Shown: positions 33,574 through 47,262 of the stretch, piece after piece
How the letters are laid out: the number at the start of each line of letters is the position of its first letter
Position numbering within the stretch: position 1 is the stretch's first letter
NCBI RefSeq assembly: GCF_010731715.1
Contig: NZ_AP022587.1
Span: forward strand, 3,968,001-4,032,000
Direction of reading: 5' to 3'
Source: Mycobacterium stomatepiae
GTDB lineage: Bacteria > Actinomycetota > Actinomycetes > Mycobacteriales > Mycobacteriaceae
Length of the DNA stretch: 64,000 bases
The notes under the pieces: model-generated
The model's input: only the letters and a program-made list of their open reading frames with translations
Databases searched by the model: none
Told to the model about the DNA's origin: nothing
Made by a program: the position numbers and the translations under genes

Positions 33574-35444
33574 CCACCCCGCAGCACCTGTCCGACCGAT
33601 ACGAACTGGGCGACATCCTGGGTTTCGGCGGCATGTCCGAGGTTCACTTGGCCCGCGACGTCCGCTTGCATCGCGACGTCGCGGTGAAGGTGCTGCGCGC
33701 AGATCTTGCCCGCGACCCGAGTTTTTATTTGCGTTTCCGTCGCGAGGCCCAGAACGCCGCGGCGCTGAATCACCCGGCCATCGTGGCGGTCTACGACACC
33801 GGCGAGGCAGAAACACCCGCCGGTCCGCTGCCCTACATCGTCATGGAGTATGTCGACGGCGTCACGCTGCGCGACATCGTGCACAACGACGGACCCCTGC
33901 CGCCGCGCCGCGCGATCGAGATCATCGCCGACGCCTGCCAGGCCCTGAACTTCAGCCACCAAAACGGCATTATCCACCGCGACGTCAAACCCGCGAACAT
34001 CATGATCAGCACCACCAATGCGGTCAAGGTGATGGACTTCGGCATCGCGCGCGCAATCGCCGACAGTGGCAACAGCGTCACCCAAACCGCGGCCGTGATC
34101 GGTACTGCCCAATACCTTTCGCCGGAACAGGCTCGCGGCGATTCCGTCGACGCCCGCTCCGATGTCTACTCGCTGGGCTGCGTGCTTTACGAAATGCTCA
34201 CGGGGGAACCACCTTTCACCGGAGACTCACCGGTTTCGGTTGCCTACCAACATGTCCGCGAGGACCCGGTGCCTCCGTCGAAGCGGCACGCCGGCATTTC
34301 CCCGGACCTGGACGCCGTCGTGCTCAAGGCGCTGGCCAAGAACCCGGACAACCGGTATCAGACCGCGGCCGAGATGCGCGCCGACCTGGTTCGGGTACAC
34401 AACGGAGAACCGCCGGAGGCGCCGAAGGTGTTCACCGACGCCGAGCGGACCTCGATGCTCACGTCCGTCGGTCCGGGGCACAGTCCGCGCACCGACCCGC
34501 CGCGCCAGCGCCTGGCCGACGCCGATCCCGATCGGATGGGCGGTCCGGTCGGTCGCTGGGTTGTCGCGGTCGCCGTGCTGGCGGTGCTGACGATCGTCGT
34601 GGTCATCGCGTTCAACACGTTCGGCGGCTCCACCCGCGATGTGCAGGTGCCCGACATGCGCGGCCAAGTATCCGCGGATGCCGTTGCCGCCCTGCAGAAT
34701 CGAGGCTTCAAGACGCGCACGCTGCAGAAGCCCGACTCGTCGATCCCGCCCGACCACGTCATCAGCACCGATCCCGGCGCCAACGCGTCGGTGGCGGCCG
34801 GCGACGAGATCACGATCAACGTCTCGACCGGACCCGAGCAACGCGAAGTGCCCGACGTGTCCTCGATGAGTTATTCCGACGCCGTAAGCAAGCTGAAGGC
34901 TGCCGGGTTCACCAAGTTCAAGCAGGCGAACTCGCCGTCGACCCCAGAGCTGCTGGGCAAGGTGATCGGCACCAACCCGCCCGCGAATCAGACATCGGCG
35001 ATCACCAACGTGATCACCGTGATCGTGGGCTCCGGGCCCGAGACCAAGCAGGTCCCCGACGTCGCGGGCCAGACCGTCGACATCGCGCAGAAGAACCTCA
35101 CGGTCTACGGCTTTACCAAGCTCACCCAGACGGCGGTGGACAGCCCTCGCCCGGCCGGCGAGGTGATCGGCACCAATCCGCCTAAGGGGCAGACGGTTCC
35201 GGTGGACTCGATCGTCGAGTTGCAGGTGTCGAAGGGCAATCAATTCCTGATGCCCGACCTGACCGGCATGTTCTGGACCGACGCCGAACCGCGGCTACGC
35301 GCGCTGGGCTGGACCGGGGTGCTGGACAAGGGCGCCGATGTCGACGCCGGTGGCTCTCAGTCCCACAAAGTGGTGTACCAGAATCCCCCGGCCGGTGCCG
35401 GGGTCAACCGGGATGGAATCATCACGCTGAAGTTCGGTCAGTAG
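33570..35444 (+). CDS. pknB: Ser/Thr protein kinase PknB with four PASTA domains
   Basis: A 624-residue essential kinase. The catalytic domain (about 1-275) has [30 protein letters not shown] and the activation loop [20 protein letters not shown] with its regulatory Thr pair. A transmembrane helix lies at about 328-350 and four PASTA domains fill the extracellular part (starts near [32 protein letters not shown]), sensing muropeptides and lipid II. Substrates include CwlM, MurJ, PbpA and FhaA, all encoded here. The last 23 bases overlap the convergent trpG/pabA gene. Confidence 0.98.
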   Translation: MTTPQHLSDRYELGDILGFGGMSEVHLARDVRLHRDVAVKVLRADLARDPSFYLRFRREAQNAAALNHPAIVAVYDTGEAETPAGPLPYIVMEYVDGVTLRDIVHNDGPLPPRRAIEIIADACQALNFSHQNGIIHRDVKPANIMISTTNAVKVMDFGIARAIADSGNSVTQTAAVIGTAQYLSPEQARGDSVDARSDVYSLGCVLYEMLTGEPPFTGDSPVSVAYQHVREDPVPPSKRHAGISPDLDAVVLKALAKNPDNRYQTAAEMRADLVRVHNGEPPEAPKVFTDAERTSMLTSVGPGHSPRTDPPRQRLADADPDRMGGPVGRWVVAVAVLAVLTIVVVIAFNTFGGSTRDVQVPDMRGQVSADAVAALQNRGFKTRTLQKPDSSIPPDHVISTDPGANASVAAGDEITINVSTGPEQREVPDVSSMSYSDAVSKLKAAGFTKFKQANSPSTPELLGKVIGTNPPANQTSAITNVITVIVGSGPETKQVPDVAGQTVDIAQKNLTVYGFTKLTQTAVDSPRPAGEVIGTNPPKGQTVPVDSIVELQVSKGNQFLMPDLTGMFWTDAEPRLRALGWTGVLDKGADVDAGGSQSHKVVYQNPPAGAGVNRDGIITLKFGQ

Positions 35445-36120
35445 CCGCGGGATCGGCCGGGAAATACGGCCGCACCGCGGAACGAACCTCGTTCTCCAAC
35501 CGGCGGATCAGGGTGTCGTCGCGCAACCACCCGCAGTAGGCCAGCCAGTTGGCCAGCATCCGGTGCCCGCCCTCGGTGAGGAGCGACTCCGGGTGGAACT
35601 GCACACCGTGGATCGGTAGCTCGGTGTGGCGCACGGCCATGATGACCCCGCTGCGGGTATGGGCCGTCGCCTCGAGCACCGGCGGCAGCGATTCCGGCAG
35701 GATCGTCAGTGAGTGGTATCGAGTCGCCGTAAACGGGTCCGGAAGTCCTTGTAGCACACCGACATTGGTGTGGTGAACACTGCTGGTCTTGCCGTGCAGG
35801 AGTTCTGGTGCACGGTCGACGGTGGCGCCGAACGCGACGCCGATGGCCTGGTGCCCAAGACAGACACCAAGCAGCGGGGTGGCCGCTGCTGCGCACGCCC
35901 GGACCAGATCGATCGACGCGCCCGCACGTTCCGGGGTACCCGGCCCTGGGCTCAGCAGCACGCCGTCGAACTGCGTGGCGATGGCGGCATGCCCACCTGG
36001 GGGGTCGAGGAGCCTGGCGTCGTCGTTGCGCCACACGTCAGCCTCGACTCCGAGTTGCCCCAAATACTGCACGAGGTTGAACACGAAGCTGTCGTAGTTG
36101 TCGACAACCAGGATCCGCAT
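35422..36120 (-). CDS. trpG: Glutamine amidotransferase, anthranilate/PABA synthase component II
   Basis: A 232-residue class I glutamine amidotransferase. The catalytic Cys is in LLGVCLGHQAIGVAFG and the His-x-Glu pair in GVQFHPESLLTEGG. It supplies ammonia from glutamine to a chorismate-using partner. M. tuberculosis Rv0013 (same length) is annotated trpG, but the neighbourhood contains no tryptophan genes, and it may equally serve as PabA for folate synthesis; the two cannot be told apart from sequence alone. It converges on and overlaps pknB by 23 bases. Confidence 0.93.
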   Translation of the reverse strand: MRILVVDNYDSFVFNLVQYLGQLGVEADVWRNDDARLLDPPGGHAAIATQFDGVLLSPGPGTPERAGASIDLVRACAAAATPLLGVCLGHQAIGVAFGATVDRAPELLHGKTSSVHHTNVGVLQGLPDPFTATRYHSLTILPESLPPVLEATAHTRSGVIMAVRHTELPIHGVQFHPESLLTEGGHRMLANWLAYCGWLRDDTLIRRLENEVRSAVRPYFPADPAATDRTSA

Positions 36121-36168
36121 CGTGTCAGGTTACCGCCCGGCCGAGCGTCGGGCCTGCTCAGTGGGTCC

Positions 36169-36912
36169 TCAGTAGCCGACGGGGCCGGCCGGCTGCGCGA
36201 AATGCATGCGGACCGGTTCGGAGTGCCCGACGAGCTGCACGTCGGGCTTGGCGTCCTCGTGGTAGCCGAGCCCGAATCGGACGACGTACTGCCTGTACAG
36301 AATCACCAGCGGAGCGGCGGCCAGTGCCGCCTGCATGGCCGCGGCATTGCCGATCGCGGTGATCGTGTACGGCGGGCTGTAGGTACGCCCATTGAGCAGG
36401 AGCGTGTTGCCCACGCAGCGCGGCACGGACGTCGCGATGATCCGCTGATCCTGCATCTGGACCGCCTCGGCGCCGGCGCTCCACAGGGCGTTGAGGACGG
36501 CCTGGATGTCTTGCTGGTGCACCACCAGGTCGTCGGGAGAGGCATCGCGTGGGAAGCGGCCGTTGGCGTCGCGCTGGGCGTCGTCAAGTGTCACCACCAG
36601 GCCCGGCCCATGGACCGGGGTCATGTCCGCGCCGGCGGCCAGCTCGGCCGACCGCCGCAGCATGGCCGCCAGCGCAGCATCCGAAGACCGCAGATGCGTC
36701 GAGTCGATTTTGCCGGCCAGCTCGTCGCGCTCGGCCTTCAGGCGACTCACCGAGGCTTGCGTCTCGCGGACCAGGTCGACCAGCCGCGGCGCGTCACTGC
36801 GACGGATCTCGGCGCCGCCGGATACCCCGTGCGTGGCGGCCAGCAGCAGCCCCGCCAGCAGGCAAACCAACGGGACACCGAAGCGCCAGGGTGACCGGTG
36901 GGTCTGGGTCAT
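36169..36912 (-). CDS. DUF881 membrane protein (Rv0012-like)
   Basis: A 247-residue protein with an N-terminal transmembrane helix (WRFGVPLVCLLAGLLLAATH, residues 9-28), a coiled-coil segment (TQASVSRLKAERDELAGKI), and a DUF881 domain (VHGPGLVVTLDDAQ, DLVVHQQDIQAVLNALWSAG, TIITSV-like and YTITAIGNAA). Related proteins occur beside division genes in Gram-positives; function unknown. It is upstream of trpG/pabA on the same strand with a 48-base gap, and divergent from crgA. Confidence 0.9.
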   Translation of the reverse strand: MTQTHRSPWRFGVPLVCLLAGLLLAATHGVSGGAEIRRSDAPRLVDLVRETQASVSRLKAERDELAGKIDSTHLRSSDAALAAMLRRSAELAAGADMTPVHGPGLVVTLDDAQRDANGRFPRDASPDDLVVHQQDIQAVLNALWSAGAEAVQMQDQRIIATSVPRCVGNTLLLNGRTYSPPYTITAIGNAAAMQAALAAAPLVILYRQYVVRFGLGYHEDAKPDVQLVGHSEPVRMHFAQPAGPVGY

Positions 36913-37030
36913 CGAGTCTCCAATTTCCTGGTCGAGGGACCAGATGGGTTAATCTCGTAGCCAAGTCCTGCGTGTAGCTGTAACCGCTATCGTTGCACCC
37001 CGTCCCACTCACCGTGATCTCGAGGTAATC

Positions 37031-37312
37031 ATGCCTAAGTCCAAGGTCCGCAAGAAGAACGACTTCACCGTCAGCGCGGTTAGCCGGACGCCGGTGAAAG
37101 TGAAGGTCGGACCGTCCAGCGTGTGGTTCGTCACTCTGTTCGTGGGTCTGATGCTGATCGGCCTCGTTTGGCTGATGGTGTTCCAGTTGGCGGCCGTCGG
37201 AAGCCAGGCCCCGACCGCCCTGCACTGGATGGCGGAACTGGGTCCGTGGAACTACGCGATCGCGTTCGCTTTCATGATCACCGGCTTGTTGCTCACGATG
37301 CGCTGGCACTAA
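37031..37312 (+). CDS. crgA: Cell division protein CrgA
   Basis: A 93-residue small membrane protein with a basic N-terminus ([20 protein letters not shown]) and two transmembrane helices (about 35-55 and 70-90). CrgA binds FtsZ, FtsQ, FtsI and CwsA at the septum and helps recruit PG synthases. The length equals that of M. tuberculosis Rv0011c. It is divergent from the DUF881 gene, leaving about 118 bases for both promoters. Confidence 0.97.
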   Translation: MPKSKVRKKNDFTVSAVSRTPVKVKVGPSSVWFVTLFVGLMLIGLVWLMVFQLAAVGSQAPTALHWMAELGPWNYAIAFAFMITGLLLTMRWH

Positions 37313-37467
37313 CCAAGATCAAATGGCGAATGAATTCATCTTGGGGTCGGTCCGCCGTTAACTCAGCAACCTTGTGAGCACCCAATCACACGCGTGTGAT
37401 TTATCCCCACTGTTAATAGCTGATGTGGATAACTGCATCGACAGTGGTGGGAGGGGCTAAGGGCAGC

Positions 37468-37893
37468 ATGCAGCAAACACAGTGGGAACCGCGCGCTGCG
37501 GGAGTCGCTGGTTGTGGCCTCGGCGGGTTGTTCATGGCTATCGCCAGTGTGACCCTAGTCACAGACCCCCCGGGGCGCGTTCTGGTGGGGATTGCCGGGG
37601 CGGGTCTGCTGTTGTTTGCGGGCGCGACGTGGCGCGCGCGACCGAAGCTGGCAATTACCCCCACCGGATTGGTGATGCGGGGATGGTTCCAGACGCAGGT
37701 ATTGCAGCACGACGACATCAAGATCATTCGGATTACCGAGTTCCGCCGCTTCGGGCGCAGGGTGCGCTTCCTCGAAGTGGAAACGGCCGGCGACAGCCTG
37801 GTGCTGTTCTCCCGCTGGGACCTCGGCACCGAGCCACTCGAGGTGCTCGACGCGCTCACCGACGCCGGCTACGCCGGTCGAAACGACGCCTAG
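37468..37893 (+). CDS. PH-domain membrane protein (Rv0010c-like)
   Basis: A 141-residue protein with two hydrophobic helices (about residues 12-50: GVAGCGLGGLFMAIASVTLV, then a second) and a C-terminal bacterial PH-like domain (ITPTGLVMRGWFQ, IIRITEFRRFGRRVRFLEVE). The ATG at 37468 (MQQTQWEPRA) matches the start and length of Rv0010c; an upstream ATG at 37423 would add 15 residues without support. Function unknown. The stop lies 26 bases from the convergent ppiA stop. Confidence 0.87.
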   Translation: MQQTQWEPRAAGVAGCGLGGLFMAIASVTLVTDPPGRVLVGIAGAGLLLFAGATWRARPKLAITPTGLVMRGWFQTQVLQHDDIKIIRITEFRRFGRRVRFLEVETAGDSLVLFSRWDLGTEPLEVLDALTDAGYAGRNDA

Positions 37894-37918
37894 CTGGCCG
37901 GCGTATCCGGGAAACGAT

Positions 37919-38467
37919 CTAGGAGATCGTGATCGACTCGATGACGACAGGGTCGGTCGGACGGTCGTTGCCGTCGGTGGACGTCGTCGCGATCGCGTCG
38001 ACCACCTTCTGCGAGTCGGGTTCGGTCACCTCGCCGAAGATGGTGTGGCGCCGGTTCAGGTGCGGCGTCTGCCCGACGGTGATGAAGAACTGTGAGCCGT
38101 TGGTGCCCGGACCCGCGTTGGCCATCGCCAGCAGATAGGGCTTGTCGAATTGCAGCTCCGGGTGGAACTCGTCGGCGAACTGGTAGCCCGGGCCACCGCG
38201 GCCGGTGCCCGTCGGGTCGCCGCCCTGGATCATGAAGCCCTGGATCACTCTGTGAAAGACCGCGCCATCGTAGAACGGACCGGAGGGGCTACCCGACGCG
38301 TTTTGGGTCGAGTACTCCTTGGTGCCCTGCGCCAGGCCAACGAAGTTGGCGACGGTCTTCGGCGCGTGGTTTCCAAACAGGGCGATCTTGATGTCGCCGC
38401 GGTTGGTGTGCAGTGTGGCAGTGGCAGTCTGATTCGGGCTGTTGGTCACGACACCAGAGTCTGCCAT
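37919..38467 (-). CDS. ppiA: Cyclophilin-type peptidyl-prolyl isomerase PpiA
   Basis: A 182-residue cyclophilin, identical in length to M. tuberculosis PpiA. Catalytic-site motifs are present: VFHRVIQGFMIQGGDPTGTG, MANAGPGTNGSQFFIT, LNRRHTIFGEV. It speeds Xaa-Pro isomerisation in folding proteins. ATG at 38467 (MADSGVVTNS) is used rather than the upstream in-frame codon because it matches the known N-terminus. There is no signal peptide. It is convergent with the PH-domain gene and divergent from cwsA. Confidence 0.96.
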   Translation of the reverse strand: MADSGVVTNSPNQTATATLHTNRGDIKIALFGNHAPKTVANFVGLAQGTKEYSTQNASGSPSGPFYDGAVFHRVIQGFMIQGGDPTGTGRGGPGYQFADEFHPELQFDKPYLLAMANAGPGTNGSQFFITVGQTPHLNRRHTIFGEVTEPDSQKVVDAIATTSTDGNDRPTDPVVIESITIS

Positions 38468-38606
38468 TGCCCGCGGGCCCGCCCGCACCGGGTGTCGCTC
38501 GGCGTAGTTCGGTGCCGAAAATCCAGCCGTCGCGCGGCAATAGGCACGCCGGTGTTTTTAAGGTGGCAGTCTGTAGGTTCCACGGCCCGGCACAGAAAGG
38601 TGTCAG

Positions 38607-39044
38607 ATGAACGCGCAGGCGGAATCCCAGCTGACCCCTAGGCAGCGACTATCCCGCGGCTTGAGTTACTCGGCGCTGGGACCGGTGGACGTCACCCGCG
38701 GTGTCATTGGGCTGGGGGCGGATTCCGTGCGGTCGACGGCCGCGGAGTTGCGGCGCCGGTACCGCGAAGGCCAACTGGCGCGTGAGATCGCCGCGGCGCA
38801 GGAATCGATCGCCCAGGAGTTGGCCGCAGCGCAAGAGGTGGTTTCGAGCCTGCCGCAGGCGCTCCAGGATGCGCGCAAATCCCGGCGCCGCCGGGGCAAG
38901 CGCCCGCTCCTGATTGCGGGAGCCGCCGTCGTCGTGCTGGCCGGCGGTGCGGCCGCATTCAGCATCGTGCGGCGCTCAACCCGCCGCGCCAACCCCGAGC
39001 CGTCGCTGCGGCCGCCCAGTGTGGACGTGCAGCCGCGGCCCTGA
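38607..39044 (+). CDS. cwsA: Cell wall synthesis protein CwsA
   Basis: A 145-residue membrane protein: helical cytosolic part (RQRLSRGLSYSALGPVDVTR and an Ala/Glu coiled coil), an Arg-rich stop region, and one transmembrane helix at about residues 98-120 (PLLIAGAAVVVLAGGAAAFS), followed by a short Pro/Arg tail. CwsA partners CrgA and Wag31 at septum and poles. Length equals that of M. tuberculosis Rv0008c. AGAAAGG precedes the ATG. Tandem inverted repeats follow about 100 bases after the stop. Confidence 0.95.
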   Translation: MNAQAESQLTPRQRLSRGLSYSALGPVDVTRGVIGLGADSVRSTAAELRRRYREGQLAREIAAAQESIAQELAAAQEVVSSLPQALQDARKSRRRRGKRPLLIAGAAVVVLAGGAAAFSIVRRSTRRANPEPSLRPPSVDVQPRP

Positions 39045-39142
39045 GGCCGGCGCGACGGGCCGTCGAGAACGCTGTGGGCCCGCCTTAGCGTTTCGGCCAC
39101 GGGCCGTCGGTTCGGTGCTGTCGGTCACGGGATACGGCGAAC

Positions 39143-39216
39143 GGCACAACCAACACCGCAGTACCAACGCGGTTCTGCCTTTCGGTGTTGTTGTGCGCCT
39201 GAGGAACTCGCCTCAG
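39143..39216. repeat. Tandem inverted repeats after cwsA
   Basis: An imperfect inverted repeat pairs GGCACAACCAACACCG (39143-39158) with CGGTGTTGTTGTGCGCC (39183-39199). It is followed directly by CTGAGG-AACTCG-CCTCAG (39199-39216). Neither is followed by a run of T. They may end the cwsA transcript or form a structured leader upstream of the small secreted protein gene. Confidence 0.5.
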
Positions 39217-39298
39217 ACGTTGCGCATCCGGCCAATTTCACCTCGCGGCCGTGCTTCTCACCGTAATCTCGTAGCCCGCACGGAAAGGCGGTGAGCAC

Positions 39299-39511
39299 AT
39301 GGAGATGCGCGCCTTGGTGGCCGCGTTGGCCACGGTTGCAGCTGGGCTCGGCATCGGCATCGTCGTCGCGCCCGCGGCGCAGGCAGACCCGCCGTGTGCC
39401 AATTGCAAGGCGGCCGCGGCAGACGGCCGCTACAACATCCCGCGCGGTGATCCCGCCTACCAGCAAAAGCTAGACCGGGACAACGACGGCATCGCCTGCG
39501 AATCCCACTAA
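39299..39511 (+). CDS. Secreted Excalibur-domain protein
   Basis: A 70-residue precursor: N-terminal signal peptide (about residues 1-28, LVAALATVAAGLGIGIVVAP then AQA-D cleavage) and a short Excalibur calcium-binding domain with CANCKAA, YNIPRGDPAYQQKLD and the DRDNDGIACE loop. Secreted Excalibur proteins are thought to bind Ca2+ at the cell surface; the exact role is unknown. An AAAGG signal lies 10 bases upstream of ATG. Its stop is 8 bases from the convergent CDGP-type gene. Confidence 0.9.
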   Translation: MEMRALVAALATVAAGLGIGIVVAPAAQADPPCANCKAAAADGRYNIPRGDPAYQQKLDRDNDGIACESH

Positions 39512-39519
39512 ACGACTAT

Positions 39520-39834
39520 TCAGTCGTCGATGTGGTTCGGTGGCTGCCCGAGCGGAACGGGCTGCGCCGGGTCAACCGGGTAACAATCCGGCGGCGGGGT
39601 GACGTCCTCGATCACGCCCCGGCCGCCGTAGACCGGGTAGCTGGGCGCCTGGTGGCACCGCTCCCAGATTCCGTTCGGGCCTACGGGTTTGTCGCAGTAG
39701 GACTCTCCCGGGATAAGCGTGGTCTGACAGCCCGCCGAGGCAGGCGGAGCCATTGCGATTCCAATTGCGATTCCGCCGATCGTTAATGCTGCTCCCAGCG
39801 ACGCGGCACCGGCGACCCGCGCTGATTTCATCAT
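39520..39834 (-). CDS. Small secreted CDGP-type protein
   Basis: About 104 residues: a signal peptide (MMKSARVAGAASLGAALTIG, cleavage after APPASA) and a mature part with four cysteines in GCQTTLIPGESYCDKPVGPN, WERCHQAP, and PPPDCYPV, ending QPPNHIDD. This resembles the mycobacterial CDGP-domain secreted proteins of unknown function. ATG at 39834 is used; GTG at 39843 would add three residues. No gene neighbour suggests a partner. Confidence 0.8.
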   Translation of the reverse strand: MMKSARVAGAASLGAALTIGGIAIGIAMAPPASAGCQTTLIPGESYCDKPVGPNGIWERCHQAPSYPVYGGRGVIEDVTPPPDCYPVDPAQPVPLGQPPNHIDD

Positions 39835-39997
39835 GAGCCGCACGATACAGCTAATGATATGGCCGCGCCCGCCGGGTCACTGTGTGTCGAGCAGCAAATG
39901 AACGGGGCGCAAACCACCGGAAGGCTGAAGACCAACATCCGTGGAGGAGTAGGTAATTCGGCGCCACGGCCGGAATTTCGATCGCGCTGCCGATTTG

Positions 39998-40070
39998 TGG
40001 AGCCTAGGGGAATCGAACCCCTGACACCCGCCTTGCAAAGGCGGTGCTCTACCAACTGAGCTAAGGCCCC
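39998..40070 (-). tRNA. alaT: tRNA-Ala (TGC)
   Basis: A 73-base tRNA: acceptor GGGGCCT pairs with AGGCTCC, D arm TAGCTCAGTTGGTAGAGC, anticodon stem-loop CCGCC-TTTGCAA-GGCGG giving TGC, T arm CAGGGGTTCGATTCCCCT. CCA is not encoded. It follows tRNA-Ile by about 145 bases on the same strand, the ileT-alaT order found downstream of gyrA in mycobacteria. Confidence 0.96.
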
Positions 40071-40215
40071 TCTTGCCGGTCGACGGGTGCGGGATCAACC
40101 GCCGCCACGTGCCAGACTTCGACCCCGCGCCTTGACCGCACCACCGCCGCGCCCAAGGCAATCAGGGCCAACGGCAATGCAAGTCTCACACAACGTATTG
40201 ACGGACACATGGTTG

Positions 40216-40289
40216 TGGGCCTAGGAGGACTCGAACCTCCGACCTCTTCGTTATCAGCGAAGCGCTCTAACCGCCTGAGCTATAGGCCC
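40216..40289 (-). tRNA. ileT: tRNA-Ile (GAT)
   Basis: A 74-base tRNA: acceptor GGGCCTA pairs with TAGGCCC, D arm TAGCTCAGGCGGTTAGAGC, anticodon loop CTGATAA giving GAT, T arm GGAGGTTCGAGTCCTCC. CCA is not encoded. It lies 60 bases downstream of the DUF3566 gene and was probably part of the gyrase-region transcript or has its own promoter. Confidence 0.96.
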
Positions 40290-40349
40290 GTACTCGCGTA
40301 CAGCCGAGCGACAAGATTACCGCAATCGCCGCCCCACCCCAAACCTGCA

Positions 40350-41225
40350 CTAATCCCGGTCGGCCAACGTGACTTCGATCCCGCCGATCAGGTCGGTCGT
40401 CAGGTTGTAGACGAACGCGCCGATCGTGGCCATCGCCGTCAGCAAGACGATATTCACCAGGCCGATCAGGACCGCGCCACCAAAGATCGTGCCACTCGAG
40501 ACCAGTTCTCCACTGCTGCCGCTGGTGTTGTTCAGCAGATCACCGACGTTGCTATTGAGCTTGGCCCACACGCCCATGCCGCCGAGCACGAGGTAGAGGA
40601 ACGCGACCGCGATCATCCAGACGAAGAACAGCGCCACCGAAAGCATCAGGGACACCTTCAAGGTGCTCCACGGGTCGATCCTTCGGACCTGCATGCTGGC
40701 CCGAACCGGGCCGCCTCGCCGACGCGACACCTGAATCAGGCTGTCCCGGTTCTCGCGGGATTCGGTCGCCGTTGAGCGCCCGGCGCCCGACGGTTGCGAT
40801 GACTCCGAGCTGCGCTCCGGGTTGGTGCTGCGCTGCGATCCGCGCGGAATGCCTCCGGACAGGTCCGGCAACTCGCTGGCGTAGGCCTCGGGCGCGGGCC
40901 CGTCACCGCGGCTGGGCGCGTCGAAGTCGTCCCGCCGCGACGGAGCCGGACCGCTGCCGCCGGAAGTGAAGCGGTTCACGCGGACGTCGACACCGGACGA
41001 CGGCCCCTGCGGCCGGGCCTCGGTCGACGGTTCGCTCGGCCGGTTGCCGGGGTTGGCTGCCCGGGCCGCGCCGCGCTGCCACGGCGGAGAATCCCCGCCA
41101 CCCTCCTTAGGACGACCCGCCTGGATCGGCGTCCCCCGCGGTTGTGCACCGGCACGCTCGGCCGAAACATCGCCGTTCTGGCTGTCGCCCTTCTTGGGGG
41201 CGCCCGGCTCGCTCGGTGAGGTCAC
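40350..41225 (-). CDS. DUF3566 membrane protein (Rv0007-like)
   Basis: A 291-residue protein: a long disordered Pro/Gly/Arg/Ser N-terminus (about 1-190), then [20 protein letters not shown] introducing two transmembrane helices (about 205-230 and 250-280) with the conserved DUF3566 loop [20 protein letters not shown], ending [14 protein letters not shown]. Always next to gyrA in mycobacteria; function unknown. The GTG at 41225 ([10 protein letters not shown]) follows AAGGAG and matches the start of Rv0007; the frame is open further upstream without coding character. Confidence 0.9.
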   Translation of the reverse strand: MTSPSEPGAPKKGDSQNGDVSAERAGAQPRGTPIQAGRPKEGGGDSPPWQRGAARAANPGNRPSEPSTEARPQGPSSGVDVRVNRFTSGGSGPAPSRRDDFDAPSRGDGPAPEAYASELPDLSGGIPRGSQRSTNPERSSESSQPSGAGRSTATESRENRDSLIQVSRRRGGPVRASMQVRRIDPWSTLKVSLMLSVALFFVWMIAVAFLYLVLGGMGVWAKLNSNVGDLLNNTSGSSGELVSSGTIFGGAVLIGLVNIVLLTAMATIGAFVYNLTTDLIGGIEVTLADRD

Positions 41226-41361
41226 CGGTGACTCCTTACCTCTGCTGCCTCGGCCCCCGCTCGGTGGCCCGCGCATTGTCTCTGGTCGGGCTGAGTCTAA
41301 TTGCCCGCGTCCGATGCCAGTCCTTTGGCAGGCAACTGCCTTGGCCCGCACCCCGGCGGGG

Positions 41362-43881
<2,520 letters not shown>

Positions 43882-43922
43882 GTAGTCCTCGTTCGTCGGT
43901 CAACGGTGGCCGGTCTGATTAC

Positions 43923-45980
<2,058 letters not shown>

Positions 45981-46224
45981 TCATGCGGGCGGATCCAGTC
46001 ACCGCAGCAGTCGCATCAGTCCACTCTACCGTCATCGGGGGTCTGGACAGATTTTCTGGGCACGTTTCCACCTATCTGGACGCGCCGTGCGCTTATTTTC
46101 TCTATTGACACCGCGTCCGGACGTGCGCGGTGGGGGTCCGTTTCGTTCTCGCGGATCTGAGGGGGCGAACATTTACGTCTTGTTGACGGCATGTTGCCGG
46201 CGTCGGCTTGACCCAGGCGGAGGA

Positions 46225-46572
46225 CTAACTAACCGAATCCAGCGGTATCGGCGGGCTGATGAGTCGGAAGCCCGATTGGCTGCGTTCCATGAACCGAGGC
46301 TCGAATATGCCCTGGATCTGCCCGCCGTCGAACTCGCCCGAAAGCACCAAGTGGTCCTTGTCCGGCTGGATAGCACGCAGGACAACCTGGGCTGAATCCG
46401 ACCCGGGCTTGCGCAGCTCCAAGCGATCCCCGTCGATCTTGAGCAACCACGAGGTTGTGTAGCCCGCCGGCAACAAAATCACGCCACCAACGACGATTAG
46501 CATTCCACCACCGATGGTGAAAAGCAATCTGAAACCCAAGCTTTTGGAGCGGCGTCCACGGGACGGCTTCAA
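46225..46572 (-). CDS. Hypothetical membrane protein between dciA and gyrB
   Basis: Not recognised. About 115 residues: basic N-terminus (MKPSRGRRSKSLGFRLLFTI), one transmembrane helix (about 13-36, FRLLFTIGGGMLIVVGGVIL), then a beta-rich domain (YTTSWLLKIDGDRLELRKPG, LVLSGEFDGGQIQGIFEPRF). Coding character (G/C in third positions) favours this frame over the overlapping one. The start is a TTG at 46572 without a clear ribosome-binding site, so it may begin elsewhere. No such gene is annotated at this spot in M. tuberculosis as far as I recall. Confidence 0.6.
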   Translation of the reverse strand: MKPSRGRRSKSLGFRLLFTIGGGMLIVVGGVILLPAGYTTSWLLKIDGDRLELRKPGSDSAQVVLRAIQPDKDHLVLSGEFDGGQIQGIFEPRFMERSQSGFRLISPPIPLDSVS

Positions 46573-46701
46573 CCGGATCTGCTGTTTGCGTGGCTGGAAC
46601 CGGCAAGTACGCCGCGCTAGACACGGCAGTTAGAGTATGCGATCCACGTCTCCGGGATGTGACGAAGCAACGTCAATCTAAGCGCCCATCCCAACGTTGT
46701 G

Positions 46702-47262
46702 TCAGCCGTACGTGTCGCGCGGACCTCGCCCGGAGATGTGTCGAGGCCCTTTCCGCCAAGAAGGAGCGGCCGGCCCGGTGATTTTCAGCGACGTCACCAC
46801 CCCATTGCCCACCGCAGCCGCGATCTTCGCCAACAGCTGTGCCTGAATCATCCGCAATTGGGTGGCCCAAGCGGTGGATTCGGCCGCCACGCTGAGCACA
46901 CCTTCGCTCAGCGCGGTCGGGGTGGCGTGATCGGCTATCTGTTGGCCCACCACCGAAGCCCAGTGGCCGAGCACCGTGCCTTCGGCGACACGTCCCGACC
47001 AGCCGCGCTTTTTCGCCAGGTCGCGGGCGACCCTTCCCATCGGTTGCGGATCCCGAACGTCGGGTCCCGGACCCGACCAGCTGCGCCGCTGCCCGGTGAC
47101 GCGCCGCGGGACGGCATTACTTCCGCGCCCGCGCCCCGCGTCCTTGCCCTGCGCGCGCGCCGCGGCGCGCGCCTCTTCGAGGGTGCGGCGGACCAAGTCG
47201 ATACCGCTGAGCCCACTTGGTATTCCGGCGGGTGCCGCGTCCGACTCGTCGTCGCCGGTCAT
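46702..47262 (-). CDS. dciA: DUF721/DciA helicase-loading protein (Rv0004)
   Basis: A 186-residue protein of the DciA (DUF721) family, which interacts with the replicative helicase DnaB and is required for initiation. Basic unstructured N-terminus (about 1-80), then the DUF721 domain: [20 protein letters not shown], followed by [18 protein letters not shown], and [20 protein letters not shown]. Its ATG overlaps the recF stop as ATGA. Length close to M. tuberculosis Rv0004 (187). Confidence 0.95.
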   Translation of the reverse strand: MTGDDESDAAPAGIPSGLSGIDLVRRTLEEARAAARAQGKDAGRGRGSNAVPRRVTGQRRSWSGPGPDVRDPQPMGRVARDLAKKRGWSGRVAEGTVLGHWASVVGQQIADHATPTALSEGVLSVAAESTAWATQLRMIQAQLLAKIAAAVGNGVVTSLKITGPAAPSWRKGPRHISGRGPRDTYG

